Part shown: one piece after another, positions 46,419-55,027 of the stretch
Layout of the letters: every line of letters begins with the position of its first letter
Numbering within the stretch: position 1 is the first letter of the stretch
NCBI GenBank assembly: GCA_963769435.1
Contig: CAVYLN010000002.1
Location: forward strand, 744,001-808,000
Origin: JADKAV01 sp963769435
GTDB lineage: Bacteria; Actinomycetota; Actinomycetes; S36-B12; UBA10799
Direction: 5' to 3'
DNA length: 64,000 bases
Translations under genes and position numbers: made by a program
Notes under the pieces: model-generated
What the model saw: the letters and a program-made list of their open reading frames with translations, nothing else
The model's database searches: none
Told to the model about the DNA's origin: nothing

Positions 46419-46882
46419 GTCCCACCCGCCACCGCGATGTTGATGATCCAGCCCTCGTCGCCTGCGGCGATCTCGAGTTCCAGGGGCAGAGGCGGCAATT
46501 GCTCGACCGGGTCAGGCGAGTACCAGGCCACGAAGGGTGCCTCCACGCGGGTGCTGCCGGCAGTCACGGCGGGCAGGTCGATGGCGAAGAAGCCGGTGCT
46601 CGTCAGATCGGGCAGATACAGACCCACCCGTACTGAGGTCGGGGGGCTGTTGTCCAGGATCAACTTCGTGTCGGTGACGTTGATCCGGGTCGTGTAGGGC
46701 GCGCCCGGAGCGGCGGTTCCCATCGTGGCTTCGGCCCATTCCGCGCTCTGGCCCATCATCGAATCGAAGACGCTCACCTCCTGGGCCTGCTCGACCGTCA
46801 CCGCGAAGGCGTTGCTGAACGTGGCTGTGCCGCACCCGGTCAGCAGACCGAGCGTGAGTACCACCGCGATGAGCCAGCGCAC
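46415..46882 (-). CDS. Lipoprotein of unknown function
   Basis: A 155-residue lipoprotein with lipobox LTGC (Cys 17). The mature part is beta-rich (SVRVGLYLPDLTSTGFFAIDLPAV). No domain recognised. Coupled to the Rrf2 gene. Confidence 0.65.
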   Translation of the reverse strand: MRWLIAVVLTLGLLTGCGTATFSNAFAVTVEQAQEVSVFDSMMGQSAEWAEATMGTAAPGAPYTTRINVTDTKLILDNSPPTSVRVGLYLPDLTSTGFFAIDLPAVTAGSTRVEAPFVAWYSPDPVEQLPPLPLELEIAAGDEGWIINIAVAGGT

Positions 46883-46995
46883 ACCCCAACGCTAGTTGCG
46901 CGGCCGCGTCGACGTCGGATCGGCCGTGCCGCCGGATATCGCCTGACGCTCGTTGAGCACCCCGGTTCCGCTATCGGCGTGGCTAGACTTCCTGC

Positions 46996-48258
46996 GTGGC
47001 GGAGTGGTCGATCGCGGTGATGTCCGGTCTGGTCCTCGGCTACGCCCTGCTGGCCAAGAGATTCGCCGCCGCCAACATCACCCCTCCGATGCTCAGCGTC
47101 CTCGCCGGGATCGTCGTGTTCTCGGTGGCCCAGATGGAGGTCGACACCGCCGCGATCCATGTGATCGCCGAACTGACGCTGGTGATCGTGCTGTTCCACG
47201 ACGCGTCCACGGTCAAACTCGGCAAACTGCGACGCGACCCGGGAATCGCGCTACGACTGCTGGGGATCGGCTTCCCGATCGCGATCGTGGCGACATACCT
47301 GCTGACCCATGAGTTCCTGCCGGCACTCGGCGTCGCCGGCGCATGGCTGGTGGCCGCCGCGGTCACCCCGACCGACGCCGGCCTGGGCGCCCCAACGATG
47401 CTCAACCCCGTCGTGCCGTTGCGGGTGCGGCGTGCGTTGAACGTGGAGAGCGGGCTGAACGACGGCTTGGCGACCCCCCTGGTCCTGCTGGCACTGTCGT
47501 CACTGGTCGCAGATGAGGGAGCCACGGAACCGTCGGTCCTCAGCGTCGGATTCGTTCCGGTGGCGTTGGCTGTGATCCTCGCGGTCGCCGGTGGTCTGGG
47601 CGCGGCCTGGCTGATGGACCGCTCCCGGGAACGCCACTTCAGCAGTCGTCGGGGACGAGCCATCGTCACGCTGGTCCTGCCACTGCTGCTCTCCGGCCTC
47701 GCCGACATCATCGGCGCCAACACCTTCATCACGGCCTTCGTGGGTGGCCTGGTCTTCGGTGCGGCCAGCCTCACCGTCGAGGTCGAGCCGGAGACCTCCG
47801 GACTGCTGGAGGTCTCAGCCGACCTGCTCGGGTTCGTCGTATGGTTCTTCGCCGGGGGCCTGGTCCTGACGGTCTTCGCCGACGGGATCCGCTGGGAATG
47901 GGTGCTGGTGGCGGTGGCCGCGCTGACGGTCCTGCGGATCGTGCCGGTATGGATCGCACTCATCGGGACCGGTTTCCGCTGGCAAACGGTGGCCTTCCTC
48001 GGCTGGTTCGGCCCGCGAGGCCTGGCCACCATCGTCTTCGGGCTCCTGGCGCTCGAGGAACTCGGAGCGGAGTCCCCGGTCATGTCGGACCTCTCCGGAG
48101 TGATCGCGCTCACCGTGCTCCTGAGCGTGTTCGCACACGGCGTCAGCGCGGCGCCCCTGTCCGTCTGGTACGGCCGGTGGGTCAAGCGCACACACCCACC
48201 GATCGAGGATGTGCAGTCGGTCGAACCCATGCCGTCGCGTGGTCGCCACAGCTACTGA
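46996..48258 (+). CDS. CPA-type cation:proton antiporter
   Basis: A 420-residue antiporter with about 12 helices. The CPA1 pattern is present: LFHDASTV near residue 66, AAAVTPTDAGLGAPT near 120 (ion-site TPTD), NVESGLNDGLATPLVLLAL near 150 (acidic ND) and LGWFGPRGLATIVFGLL near 335. It exports Na+ or K+ in exchange for H+; specificity not shown. GTG start at 46996. Confidence 0.9.
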   Translation: MAEWSIAVMSGLVLGYALLAKRFAAANITPPMLSVLAGIVVFSVAQMEVDTAAIHVIAELTLVIVLFHDASTVKLGKLRRDPGIALRLLGIGFPIAIVATYLLTHEFLPALGVAGAWLVAAAVTPTDAGLGAPTMLNPVVPLRVRRALNVESGLNDGLATPLVLLALSSLVADEGATEPSVLSVGFVPVALAVILAVAGGLGAAWLMDRSRERHFSSRRGRAIVTLVLPLLLSGLADIIGANTFITAFVGGLVFGAASLTVEVEPETSGLLEVSADLLGFVVWFFAGGLVLTVFADGIRWEWVLVAVAALTVLRIVPVWIALIGTGFRWQTVAFLGWFGPRGLATIVFGLLALEELGAESPVMSDLSGVIALTVLLSVFAHGVSAAPLSVWYGRWVKRTHPPIEDVQSVEPMPSRGRHSY

Positions 48259-48330
48259 CGAGACCGTGGATGAGACGCGACTCACGTCCACGACAGGTAT
48301 CGGCACCTCCTGACAGGGCAGGATCTGAAC

Positions 48331-48633
48331 ATGGAGAACGTCGAGATCGTAAGGGATCGCAACGCCAACCGCTTCGAACTGCGGACCGGTGGCGAACGCA
48401 TCGGAGCCATCGACTACGTCCAGCGCGGTGCACAGGTCGTCATGACACACACGCATGTGTCCGAGGAGTTCAGCGGGCAGGGCCTCGCGGCAACGCTGGT
48501 GGAGGCCGCCCTCGAGGACGTGCGGGCCAGCGGGGAGTCCGTGGTGCCCGATTGCGCCTACGTCCGCGGCTACATCCGCAAGCACCCGCAGTGGTCGGAC
48601 CTCGACGCCACGCAGCAGGCATCGAACGCCTGA
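48331..48633 (+). CDS. NATD1/YjdJ-type small GNAT acetyltransferase
   Basis: A 100-residue GNAT-like protein. FSGQGLAATLVEAALEDVRASG is the acetyl-CoA loop and helix; VPDCAYVRGYIRKHPQW is the conserved C-terminal stretch with the Cys typical of the YjdJ class. Role unknown. ATG 48331. Confidence 0.85.
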   Translation: MENVEIVRDRNANRFELRTGGERIGAIDYVQRGAQVVMTHTHVSEEFSGQGLAATLVEAALEDVRASGESVVPDCAYVRGYIRKHPQWSDLDATQQASNA

Positions 48634-48672
48634 CCGCGGGTCGGGGCGCACACAGCCCGGCACCCGGTCGGG

Positions 48673-49491
48673 TCACCCGGGCTTGAGCGCCTGCAACGTG
48701 TAACTCATCGGCAGCCGCTCGGGACGTTGCGCCAGCGACCACTCACCGTCCCTGGCCACGGTCTGTCCCGGCAGCGGGTCCCAGGGCACGCTGTCGTGCT
48801 CCTCGAGTCCGGTGATGACCATGCCGTGGTCCAGCAGCGCGGTCACGATCTCCCCGAGCCCGTGGTTCCAACTGTGCGTGGTCGAGTTCCGCAGCCGCAG
48901 GTCGGAGGTCGCGTAGGTCTGCTCTTCGGTCTCCACGATGGGCTCCGGGTTCTCGAAGTACGGGTAGTCGATGACCAACCGGTCCGACACGTCGTAATCC
49001 AGTGCCCAGAGCACGGGGTGACCCTCCCTGAGGAACAATCGCCCGCCGGGAACGAGCAGGTCGTTGACCACACCAGCCCATCTGTGTATGTCCGGCAGCC
49101 AGCACAGCGCCCCGATCCCGGTGAAGACCATGTCGAAACGGCCTTTCCCCAGCACCTGCGGCGCGCTGTACAGGTCGGCGCACACGAACTCGATCTCGTA
49201 GCCGAGATCGGCTGCCAGACCCCGTGCCACCTCCAGTGCCGGCGCGGAGAAGTCCAAGCCGGTCATTGTGGCCCCGAGTCGGGCCAAGGACACGGTGTCG
49301 GTCCCGATGTGGCATTGCAGGTGGACACAGCGAACACCCGCGACATCCCCGAGGCGGGGAAGATCGAAGCGCACGACGCCACTGATGAAGCCGGGATCGT
49401 CCCGGAAACTCTGCAGGGCGTAGTCGGGCGAGGCCGCATGTATCGCGACCCGCTCGTCCCAGTTGCGGCGGTTGACCTCGAACGATTCCAC
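48673..49491 (-). CDS. SAM-dependent methyltransferase
   Basis: A 272-residue class I methyltransferase. Motif I VRCVHLQCHIGTDTVSLARLG near residue 50, motif II DFSAPALEVA, then CADLYSAP, FDMVFTGIGALCWLPD and LLVPGGRLFLREGHP. Substrate not evident. The GTG at 49491 fits the usual family start (VESFEVNRRNWDERV). Confidence 0.85.
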   Translation of the reverse strand: MESFEVNRRNWDERVAIHAASPDYALQSFRDDPGFISGVVRFDLPRLGDVAGVRCVHLQCHIGTDTVSLARLGATMTGLDFSAPALEVARGLAADLGYEIEFVCADLYSAPQVLGKGRFDMVFTGIGALCWLPDIHRWAGVVNDLLVPGGRLFLREGHPVLWALDYDVSDRLVIDYPYFENPEPIVETEEQTYATSDLRLRNSTTHSWNHGLGEIVTALLDHGMVITGLEEHDSVPWDPLPGQTVARDGEWSLAQRPERLPMSYTLQALKPG

Positions 49492-49574
49492 CCGCGCAAC
49501 GTAGCGCAGGGAAGACTGTGGCCGCGATCGGGATTCTGTCGGACAGTGGAGCGGCACGGGCATACGGTGGGCCC

Positions 49575-50414
49575 ATGGCGATTGCACTGATCACAGGTGG
49601 CGGGTCCGGCATCGGCGCCGCCTGCGGAACCCTCATGGCGAAGAACGGCGACACGGTCATCCTGGCCGACATCGATGTGGAGGCCGCGGACGACGTGGCA
49701 GCTGCGATCGTCGCCGCAGGAGGCAAGGCGGAGTCCGCGGGCCTCGACGTCCGGGACGGCGGGGCCTTCGCGGCACTGGTCGACCGTGTCGTCCAGGATC
49801 ACGGACGGATCGACCTGATCTTCAACAACGCCGGCATCGGGGTGGGCGGCCCGATCGAGGATCTCACCATCGACCACTGGCAGCGGATCGTCGACGTGAA
49901 CATCATGGGCGTCGTCAACGGGATCCGCGCGGCGTACCCGCACATGATCCGCCAGGGGGACGGGCACATCGTGAACACCGCTTCGCTGGCCGGGCTGGTG
50001 CCGAGTCCCCTGCTCGCCCCGTACGCCATGACCAAACACGCGGTGGTCGGGCTGTCACTGAGCCTGCGACCCGAGGCAGCACAGCACGGCATCCGGGTCA
50101 GCGCTTTGTGCCCGGGACCGACGGAGACGCCCATCCTCGACAGCAAAGGGCCCGCGGACCTGCCACAGAACGAGTCGATCTCCGCGCGCGACCTGCTGAC
50201 CAAGGCGACCGGTGAGATCTACCCCGTGGAGGACCTTGCGGCAGACCTGCTGGAGGGAGTGGCCAGGAACAAGGCGTACATCGTCGCCCCGCGCCGCGCA
50301 CGCTTGGCGTGGTGGCTGCACCGACTGTTGCCCGGATACCTCGAGAAGAACGCCAACCGCCTGGTCGCATGGGCCCGCCGGGAGGCCGAGAAACTGGATC
50401 CCTCGCGGCTTTGA
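49575..50414 (+). CDS. SDR family oxidoreductase
   Basis: A 279-residue short-chain dehydrogenase. Nucleotide motif TGGGSGIGAACG near residue 7, NNAG near 88 (IFNNAGIGVGG), catalytic Ser (TASLAG), Tyr-X3-Lys (YAMTKHA) near 155, then LCPGPTETPI. The C-terminal 40 residues are an added hydrophobic/basic stretch (RLAWWLHRLLPGYLEKNANR). Substrate unknown. ATG 49575. It overlaps the pirin gene's C-terminal extension on the other strand. Confidence 0.92.
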   Translation: MAIALITGGGSGIGAACGTLMAKNGDTVILADIDVEAADDVAAAIVAAGGKAESAGLDVRDGGAFAALVDRVVQDHGRIDLIFNNAGIGVGGPIEDLTIDHWQRIVDVNIMGVVNGIRAAYPHMIRQGDGHIVNTASLAGLVPSPLLAPYAMTKHAVVGLSLSLRPEAAQHGIRVSALCPGPTETPILDSKGPADLPQNESISARDLLTKATGEIYPVEDLAADLLEGVARNKAYIVAPRRARLAWWLHRLLPGYLEKNANRLVAWARREAEKLDPSRL

Positions 50415-51418
50415 GTCGCCGCGATCGCAGCCAGATGCCCGCGGACGGCCCCCATCACGTCAGACGAGGCCCCCAGCCCCTCGTGGGCAGGGATCGTCCC
50501 GAGGCGTCCGGCCTGGTAGTCCTCGAACGCCTGGATCACTTCGGCCTTCGTGTTCATGACGAAGGGCCCCATCCAGGCCAGCGGCTCACGGATGGGCGCC
50601 CCGCCGAGCAGCAGCACCTCCATCTCGTGCGTGCGCGAATCCTGGCTGGCGTCGGCCCCGAACCGGATCTCGTCACCCGGGCCGAACACCGCGAGTTGCC
50701 CTGAGCTGATCGGGGTGCCATTGGCGTTGCCGCGTCCTGCGAGCACGTACAACAGCGCGTTGAAGTCGGGGCGCCAAGGCAGCGAGACCTCGGCCCCCTT
50801 GGACACCGAGACATGGGCCAAGGAGATGGGCGTGGTGGTCGTGCCGGGCCCCGTGATCCCACCGATCTCACCGGCGATCACGCGGACCAGCGCACCGGCA
50901 TCGGCCGTCGTCGCAAGGCCCACTTGGCCCGCACGCAGATCCTGGTACCGCGGGGCCGCCATCTTCTGGCTCCGGGGCAGATTGACCCATAGCTGGACCC
51001 CGTGGAAAAGCCCACCTGATGCTACGAGGTCCTCCGGTGGCCGTTCGATGTGCAACAGTCCGGAACCCGCCGTCATCCACTGCGTGTCGCCGTTGGTGAT
51101 CAGGCCACCGCCGCCGTGGGAGTCAGCATGCTCGAAGGTGCCATCGATGATGTAGGTGACGGTCTCGAATCCCCGGTGCGGATGCCACGGAGTCCCCTTC
51201 GGCTCCCCCGCCGCGTACTCGACCTCGCCCATCTGATCCATGTGTATGAACGGATCCAGGTGCTCCAGGGGAACCCCGGCGAAGGCCCGGTGCACCGGGA
51301 AACCCTCTCCTTCGAAGCCGCGCGGAGCGGTGGTCAGCGAAATGACGTCGCGAGGACGGGCCGCGGACACGTCCACTCTCGGAAGAACAGTGATGTCGTC
51401 GACTGTGATGGCAGGCAT
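50219..51418 (-). CDS. Pirin family protein with antisense-overlapping extension
   Basis: A 399-residue reading. Residues 1-310 are a pirin: HLDPFIHMDQMG, PWHPHRGFETVTYII (metal His pair), GDTQWMTAGSGLLHIE, and a C-terminal cupin with a GPFVMNT end. Typical pirins stop around residue 320; here the frame continues about 75 residues (SREGSSFSASRRAHATRR) antisense to the end of the SDR gene. That stretch has no coding character of its own, so the true end is probably near 50400-50410 or the stop was lost. Function of pirins is varied (quercetinase, redox). Confidence 0.8.
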   Translation of the reverse strand: MPAITVDDITVLPRVDVSAARPRDVISLTTAPRGFEGEGFPVHRAFAGVPLEHLDPFIHMDQMGEVEYAAGEPKGTPWHPHRGFETVTYIIDGTFEHADSHGGGGLITNGDTQWMTAGSGLLHIERPPEDLVASGGLFHGVQLWVNLPRSQKMAAPRYQDLRAGQVGLATTADAGALVRVIAGEIGGITGPGTTTTPISLAHVSVSKGAEVSLPWRPDFNALLYVLAGRGNANGTPISSGQLAVFGPGDEIRFGADASQDSRTHEMEVLLLGGAPIREPLAWMGPFVMNTKAEVIQAFEDYQAGRLGTIPAHEGLGASSDVMGAVRGHLAAIAATQSREGSSFSASRRAHATRRLAFFSRYPGNSRCSHHAKRARRGATMYALFLATPSSRSAARSSTG

Positions 51419-51444
51419 GTCGACCTCCTTACGGCCTCTGCAAC

Positions 51445-51464
51445 ATAGTTGAGTTTACAACTAT
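51445..51464. promoter_or_regulatory. Inverted repeat ATAGTTG-N6-CAACTAT upstream of pirin
   Basis: A perfect 7-bp inverted repeat with 6-bp spacer, centred 37 bp upstream of the pirin start. This form (AGTTG-N6-CAACT) is typical of MarR-type redox regulators. No such regulator is next to it. Confidence 0.6.
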
Positions 51465-51546
51465 TCCCGGACAACGCCAACCGTCCCGCTGTTGCGGCTG
51501 CTCCCCACCCCCGCCGGTCTGGAGAACGTCGGTCAAGACGCGCCGG

Positions 51547-54540
51547 TCAGCCGGCCGCAGCCAGCCCACGGGCAGCCGTACGGAACCCGGCTGGTGCGGC
51601 GGTCGGCTCCGGAGTACCGGCATCCAGCGGAGCATCCGGCGACGGAGAGGCCTCCGGCGTGGGGGATGCCTCCGGGAGCGGCTCGACGTTGTTGTCGCCG
51701 CTCGCGCGTGCGATCTGCCGCTGCGCCTCGATCGCCCGGTTGATCGCATCCTGCAGGTCGTCCTGGGCCTCACCGTAGGCCGTGAAGTCACCCTCGCGCA
51801 GCGCCTCTTCGGAACGGGTCAGCGCCGCGTCGGCATCGGCGAGGGCCTTCGTCAGTTGCTGCTCGGGCGTCGACTTCTTCTTGTTGTCGTTGCCGTTCTC
51901 GCTCTGCTGCTTGTCCACCGTGGCGCCGAGCACCTTGGCCAGCGCATCACTGAGGTTGGCATCGAAGGCGACCTCCTGCCCGAAGGACACGAGCACTCGC
52001 CGCAGGAGCGGGTAGCCGTCCTGGCTCGCGCGCACGTAGACCGGCTCCACGTAGAGGAATCCACCGGCCACGGGCAAGGACAACAGGTTGCCGAGTTCGA
52101 CCTCCGAGCCACCGCGCCGCAGCAGGGACAACTGGGTGGCCACTTCCGGATCCGATTCGAAGGTGTTCTGCACCTGCAAGGGCCCGGGAATCACGCTGTT
52201 GCGTGGTAACTGCAGCACCCGCAATCGCCCGTAGCCTGGTCCAGGTTCCGAACTCGCGCTCATGAAGGCTGCGAGGGTCTGCCGCCTGACCGGTGAGAAG
52301 GTCGTCGTCAACGCGAACTCCTGCGACACCTGATCCGGCATCCGCAGCGTGAGGTAGTAGGGCGGTTGAGGCTTGCCCGCCGCCTGCTGCGTCGGATCGG
52401 TGGGCACGTACCAGAAGTCCTGGCCGGAGTAGAAGGACGTCGGGTCGGTGACGTGGTAGCGGCTGTAGACCAGACGCTGGGCCTTGAAGATGTCCTCCGG
52501 GTAGCGAACATGCGCCTGCAGCTCCGCAGGCATCTCGCTGGCGGGCTTGACCGTGTCGGGGAACGCCTTCTGCCAGGCCTGCAGGATGGGGTCGGTGGCG
52601 TCCCAGGCATACAGCGTGACGGTGCCGTCGTAGGCGTCGACCACGGCCTTCACGCTGTTGCGGACGTAGTTGACGTAGTCCTGCTCGATGTTCACCTGGC
52701 GACGCACCGTCAGCGAGTCGCTGGTCGCGTCCGACCACCGCAGGCGCGCCGAGTAGGGGTAGGAGTCCGAGGTCGTGTAGCCGTCGACGAGCCAGACGAT
52801 CCGTCCATTGACGACTGCCGGGTAGGGGTCGGCGTCGACGCGCATCCAGGGCGCCACACTCCTCACACGGGTCAGCGGGTCCCGGTCGTACAGGATCTTC
52901 GAGCCCGGCCCGATGAGGCTGGAGAGCACGATGTTGGGTTCGGAGAACTTCGCCGCGTACATCAGCCGGTTGAGCGGCGAGCCGACGTCGACCCCGCCCT
53001 GCCCGTCGTATGTGTTGTTGCGCTGGCCGCTCGGGCTGGTGTCGTCCGGGAAGTCGAGTTCCCGGGGGTCCCCGGGACCACCCACGATCGAGTATGTGGG
53101 CGACTTCTCGCCGAAGTAGACGCGGGGTTGACTGATCTCCAGTTCGCCCACGGGTGGGATGTCCTCGGCGAAGAACTCGGGTTCACCCTCGGTGTTCGCC
53201 CGGTTGTCGTATGCGGCCACCAATCCGTACCCGTGCGTGTAGACCAAGGTGTCGTTGGCCCAGTTCCGCTGCGCCGCGGGAACTGCCGCAAGATCGACTT
53301 CACGGGTGCTGACGATCGCCCCGCTGCGGCCGTTGGGCAACTGGTACCGGTCGACGTCGAGGGTGTCCGGGAAGGAGTAGAACGTCCGGATCTGCTGCAG
53401 CTGCCGGAAGGTCGGAGACACGATCGCCGGGTCCAGCAGGCGGATGTTGTCGAGTGTGCCCCGGTCTGCCGCCAGCGACTCCTCGTCCGGCTGGCCGACC
53501 GCCGAGTACTCCGAACTCTGCACGTTGGACAGGTTGTAGGCGTCACGGGTGGCTTGGATGTTGCGACTGATGAACGGCGCCTCCTTGCCCGGCTCGTTCG
53601 GCCGGACCTGGAACTGCTGGACCACCGCCGGGTAGATCCCCCCGATCACAAGTGCACTGACCGCCAGTAGTCCCAGGCCCACCAGCGGCAGGGTCCACGT
53701 GCGACGGAAGATGTTGAGGAAGAAGAGGACCGCGCAGACCAGCGCGATGAAGGTGAGGATCGTCTTGGCGGGCAGCACCGCCTCCACGTCGCGGTACTTC
53801 AGACCCGTGAACCCCTCGACGAAGTTCTCCTGTTTGAGCGACAGCGCGAAGCGGTCCAGCCAGTAGGCCACGGCCTTCAGCAGGCAGATCAGCCCCAGGA
53901 GCGCCGAGATCTGGACCTGGGCGGCCTCTGAGGCCTGCAGCCCGTTCTGCAAGCGGAACCCGCCGTACAGGTAGTGCACCGCCACGACCAGAAGCAGCGT
54001 GAGGAACAGCGCCATGAAGCCGAAACCGGTCAGATACCGCAGGAAGGGCAGTTTGAACACGAAGAATCCGACGTCCATGCCGAATTGCGGATCCTGCGTC
54101 CCGAACGAACCCCCGCTGCGGAACAGCATCCACCGACTCCACTCGGCGGTGGCCGACAGCCCGGCCAGGGTTCCCAGGAACCCGGCGATCCCGAACAGCA
54201 GCCACTTGCGGATCGGCTCGACGCTCTGCCGATAGCCCTCCATGCTGGCCGACAGGCGCGGGTCGTAGTCGGGGCGGGTGCGGTAGGCAACGTACATGCC
54301 CAGGCCGACGGCGCCGGCCATCAGCAGCCCGAAGACGAGGAACAACAGTGATCGCACGCCCACGACGGTGGTGAACACCGAGGTGAAATCCACCGACCGG
54401 AACCACAAGAGATCCGTGTAGATCGACGTGAAGATCAGGAACACGACGAGCAGACCGGCGAGGATCGCGAGCGTGATCGCGAGCACACGACCCCGCGGGC
54501 CGCGGTTGGCGGTAGGTTTCGTGGCGGTATCGAACGTCAC
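51547..54540 (-). CDS. UPF0182 family membrane protein
   Basis: A 997-residue protein. Seven hydrophobic segments lie in residues 20-310, and the long C-terminal ectodomain has the conserved NIQATRDAYNL and LNRLMYAAKF type motifs. The tail (after about residue 880) is acidic and Ala/Pro-rich (TPEQQLTKALADADAAL, SPTPEASPSPDAPLDAGTPEP). The family is universal in actinobacteria but without an assigned function; the M. tuberculosis relative is Rv3193c. ATG 54540 begins MTFDTATKPTANRG. Confidence 0.93.
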   Translation of the reverse strand: MTFDTATKPTANRGPRGRVLAITLAILAGLLVVFLIFTSIYTDLLWFRSVDFTSVFTTVVGVRSLLFLVFGLLMAGAVGLGMYVAYRTRPDYDPRLSASMEGYRQSVEPIRKWLLFGIAGFLGTLAGLSATAEWSRWMLFRSGGSFGTQDPQFGMDVGFFVFKLPFLRYLTGFGFMALFLTLLLVVAVHYLYGGFRLQNGLQASEAAQVQISALLGLICLLKAVAYWLDRFALSLKQENFVEGFTGLKYRDVEAVLPAKTILTFIALVCAVLFFLNIFRRTWTLPLVGLGLLAVSALVIGGIYPAVVQQFQVRPNEPGKEAPFISRNIQATRDAYNLSNVQSSEYSAVGQPDEESLAADRGTLDNIRLLDPAIVSPTFRQLQQIRTFYSFPDTLDVDRYQLPNGRSGAIVSTREVDLAAVPAAQRNWANDTLVYTHGYGLVAAYDNRANTEGEPEFFAEDIPPVGELEISQPRVYFGEKSPTYSIVGGPGDPRELDFPDDTSPSGQRNNTYDGQGGVDVGSPLNRLMYAAKFSEPNIVLSSLIGPGSKILYDRDPLTRVRSVAPWMRVDADPYPAVVNGRIVWLVDGYTTSDSYPYSARLRWSDATSDSLTVRRQVNIEQDYVNYVRNSVKAVVDAYDGTVTLYAWDATDPILQAWQKAFPDTVKPASEMPAELQAHVRYPEDIFKAQRLVYSRYHVTDPTSFYSGQDFWYVPTDPTQQAAGKPQPPYYLTLRMPDQVSQEFALTTTFSPVRRQTLAAFMSASSEPGPGYGRLRVLQLPRNSVIPGPLQVQNTFESDPEVATQLSLLRRGGSEVELGNLLSLPVAGGFLYVEPVYVRASQDGYPLLRRVLVSFGQEVAFDANLSDALAKVLGATVDKQQSENGNDNKKKSTPEQQLTKALADADAALTRSEEALREGDFTAYGEAQDDLQDAINRAIEAQRQIARASGDNNVEPLPEASPTPEASPSPDAPLDAGTPEPTAAPAGFRTAARGLAAAG

Positions 54541-54567
54541 AGCCCCACCCTACGAGACCATGGCGAC

Positions 54568-54957
54568 ATGCACCCGACCGCAGACCTGGAAACCGTCGTC
54601 CGCGACCTGGATCGTCATGTATCCGGCGACGGGTGGGCGCAGCCCCCGCGACTGTTCGCCCTTGTGCACGAGGCCACCGGCGTCTCGGTGGTGGAGCAGG
54701 CCTGGGAGAGCAGCGGCGAGGATCTGATCGGCGACCTGGCCCGGATCACTTGGCCACCCGACGTGGACGGTGCTGCCGTGAGCGTGCAGCGTGTGCTGGA
54801 ACCGGATCATGACGTCCGATTGACGGTGGCGGCGCTGCGGACCCAGGAGGTCTCCACCGCGCTGCGCTACCGCGACCACGACTCCGACGCTGCGGTCGCA
54901 GTTGGCCCCGGCGTCTTCCCGCGCCTCGAGCGGGCGCTGTGGGACACGCTGCAGTAG
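54568..54957 (+). CDS. PPA1309-like protein
   Basis: A 129-residue soluble protein matching the PPA1309 family of actinobacteria (FALVHEATGVSVVEQAW, TVAALRTQEVSTALRYRDHD, GVFPRLERALWDTL). It lies divergent from UPF0182 with a 27-bp gap, as in many actinobacteria. Function unknown. Confidence 0.8.
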   Translation: MHPTADLETVVRDLDRHVSGDGWAQPPRLFALVHEATGVSVVEQAWESSGEDLIGDLARITWPPDVDGAAVSVQRVLEPDHDVRLTVAALRTQEVSTALRYRDHDSDAAVAVGPGVFPRLERALWDTLQ

Positions 54958-54960
54958 ATC

Positions 54961-55016
54961 GCACCGGAGCACCGGTCGCGATGGCCGGGGCGCGGGAGCA
55001 GCCCGGGCTCCGGTGC
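54961..55016. terminator. Bidirectional hairpin between convergent genes
   Basis: A perfect 10-bp inverted repeat GCACCGGAGC (54961-54970) and GCTCCGGTGC (55007-55016) sits between the convergent stops of the PPA1309-like gene and the PDZ gene. An inner CCGGGG/CCCGGG pairing extends the fold. No U-tract. Confidence 0.6.
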
Positions 55017-55027
55017 GCGGAGTGCGA

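Noticed and set aside
47040..48230. 396-codon minus-strand open frame
   Set aside because: Antisense to the antiporter; Ser/Arg/Thr-rich shadow.
51429..51791. Small minus-strand open frame near the UPF0182 end
   Set aside because: Arg/Pro-rich shadow overlapping the UPF0182 C-terminus and the pirin promoter.
52366..53670. 434-codon plus-strand open frame
   Set aside because: Antisense to UPF0182; no domain.
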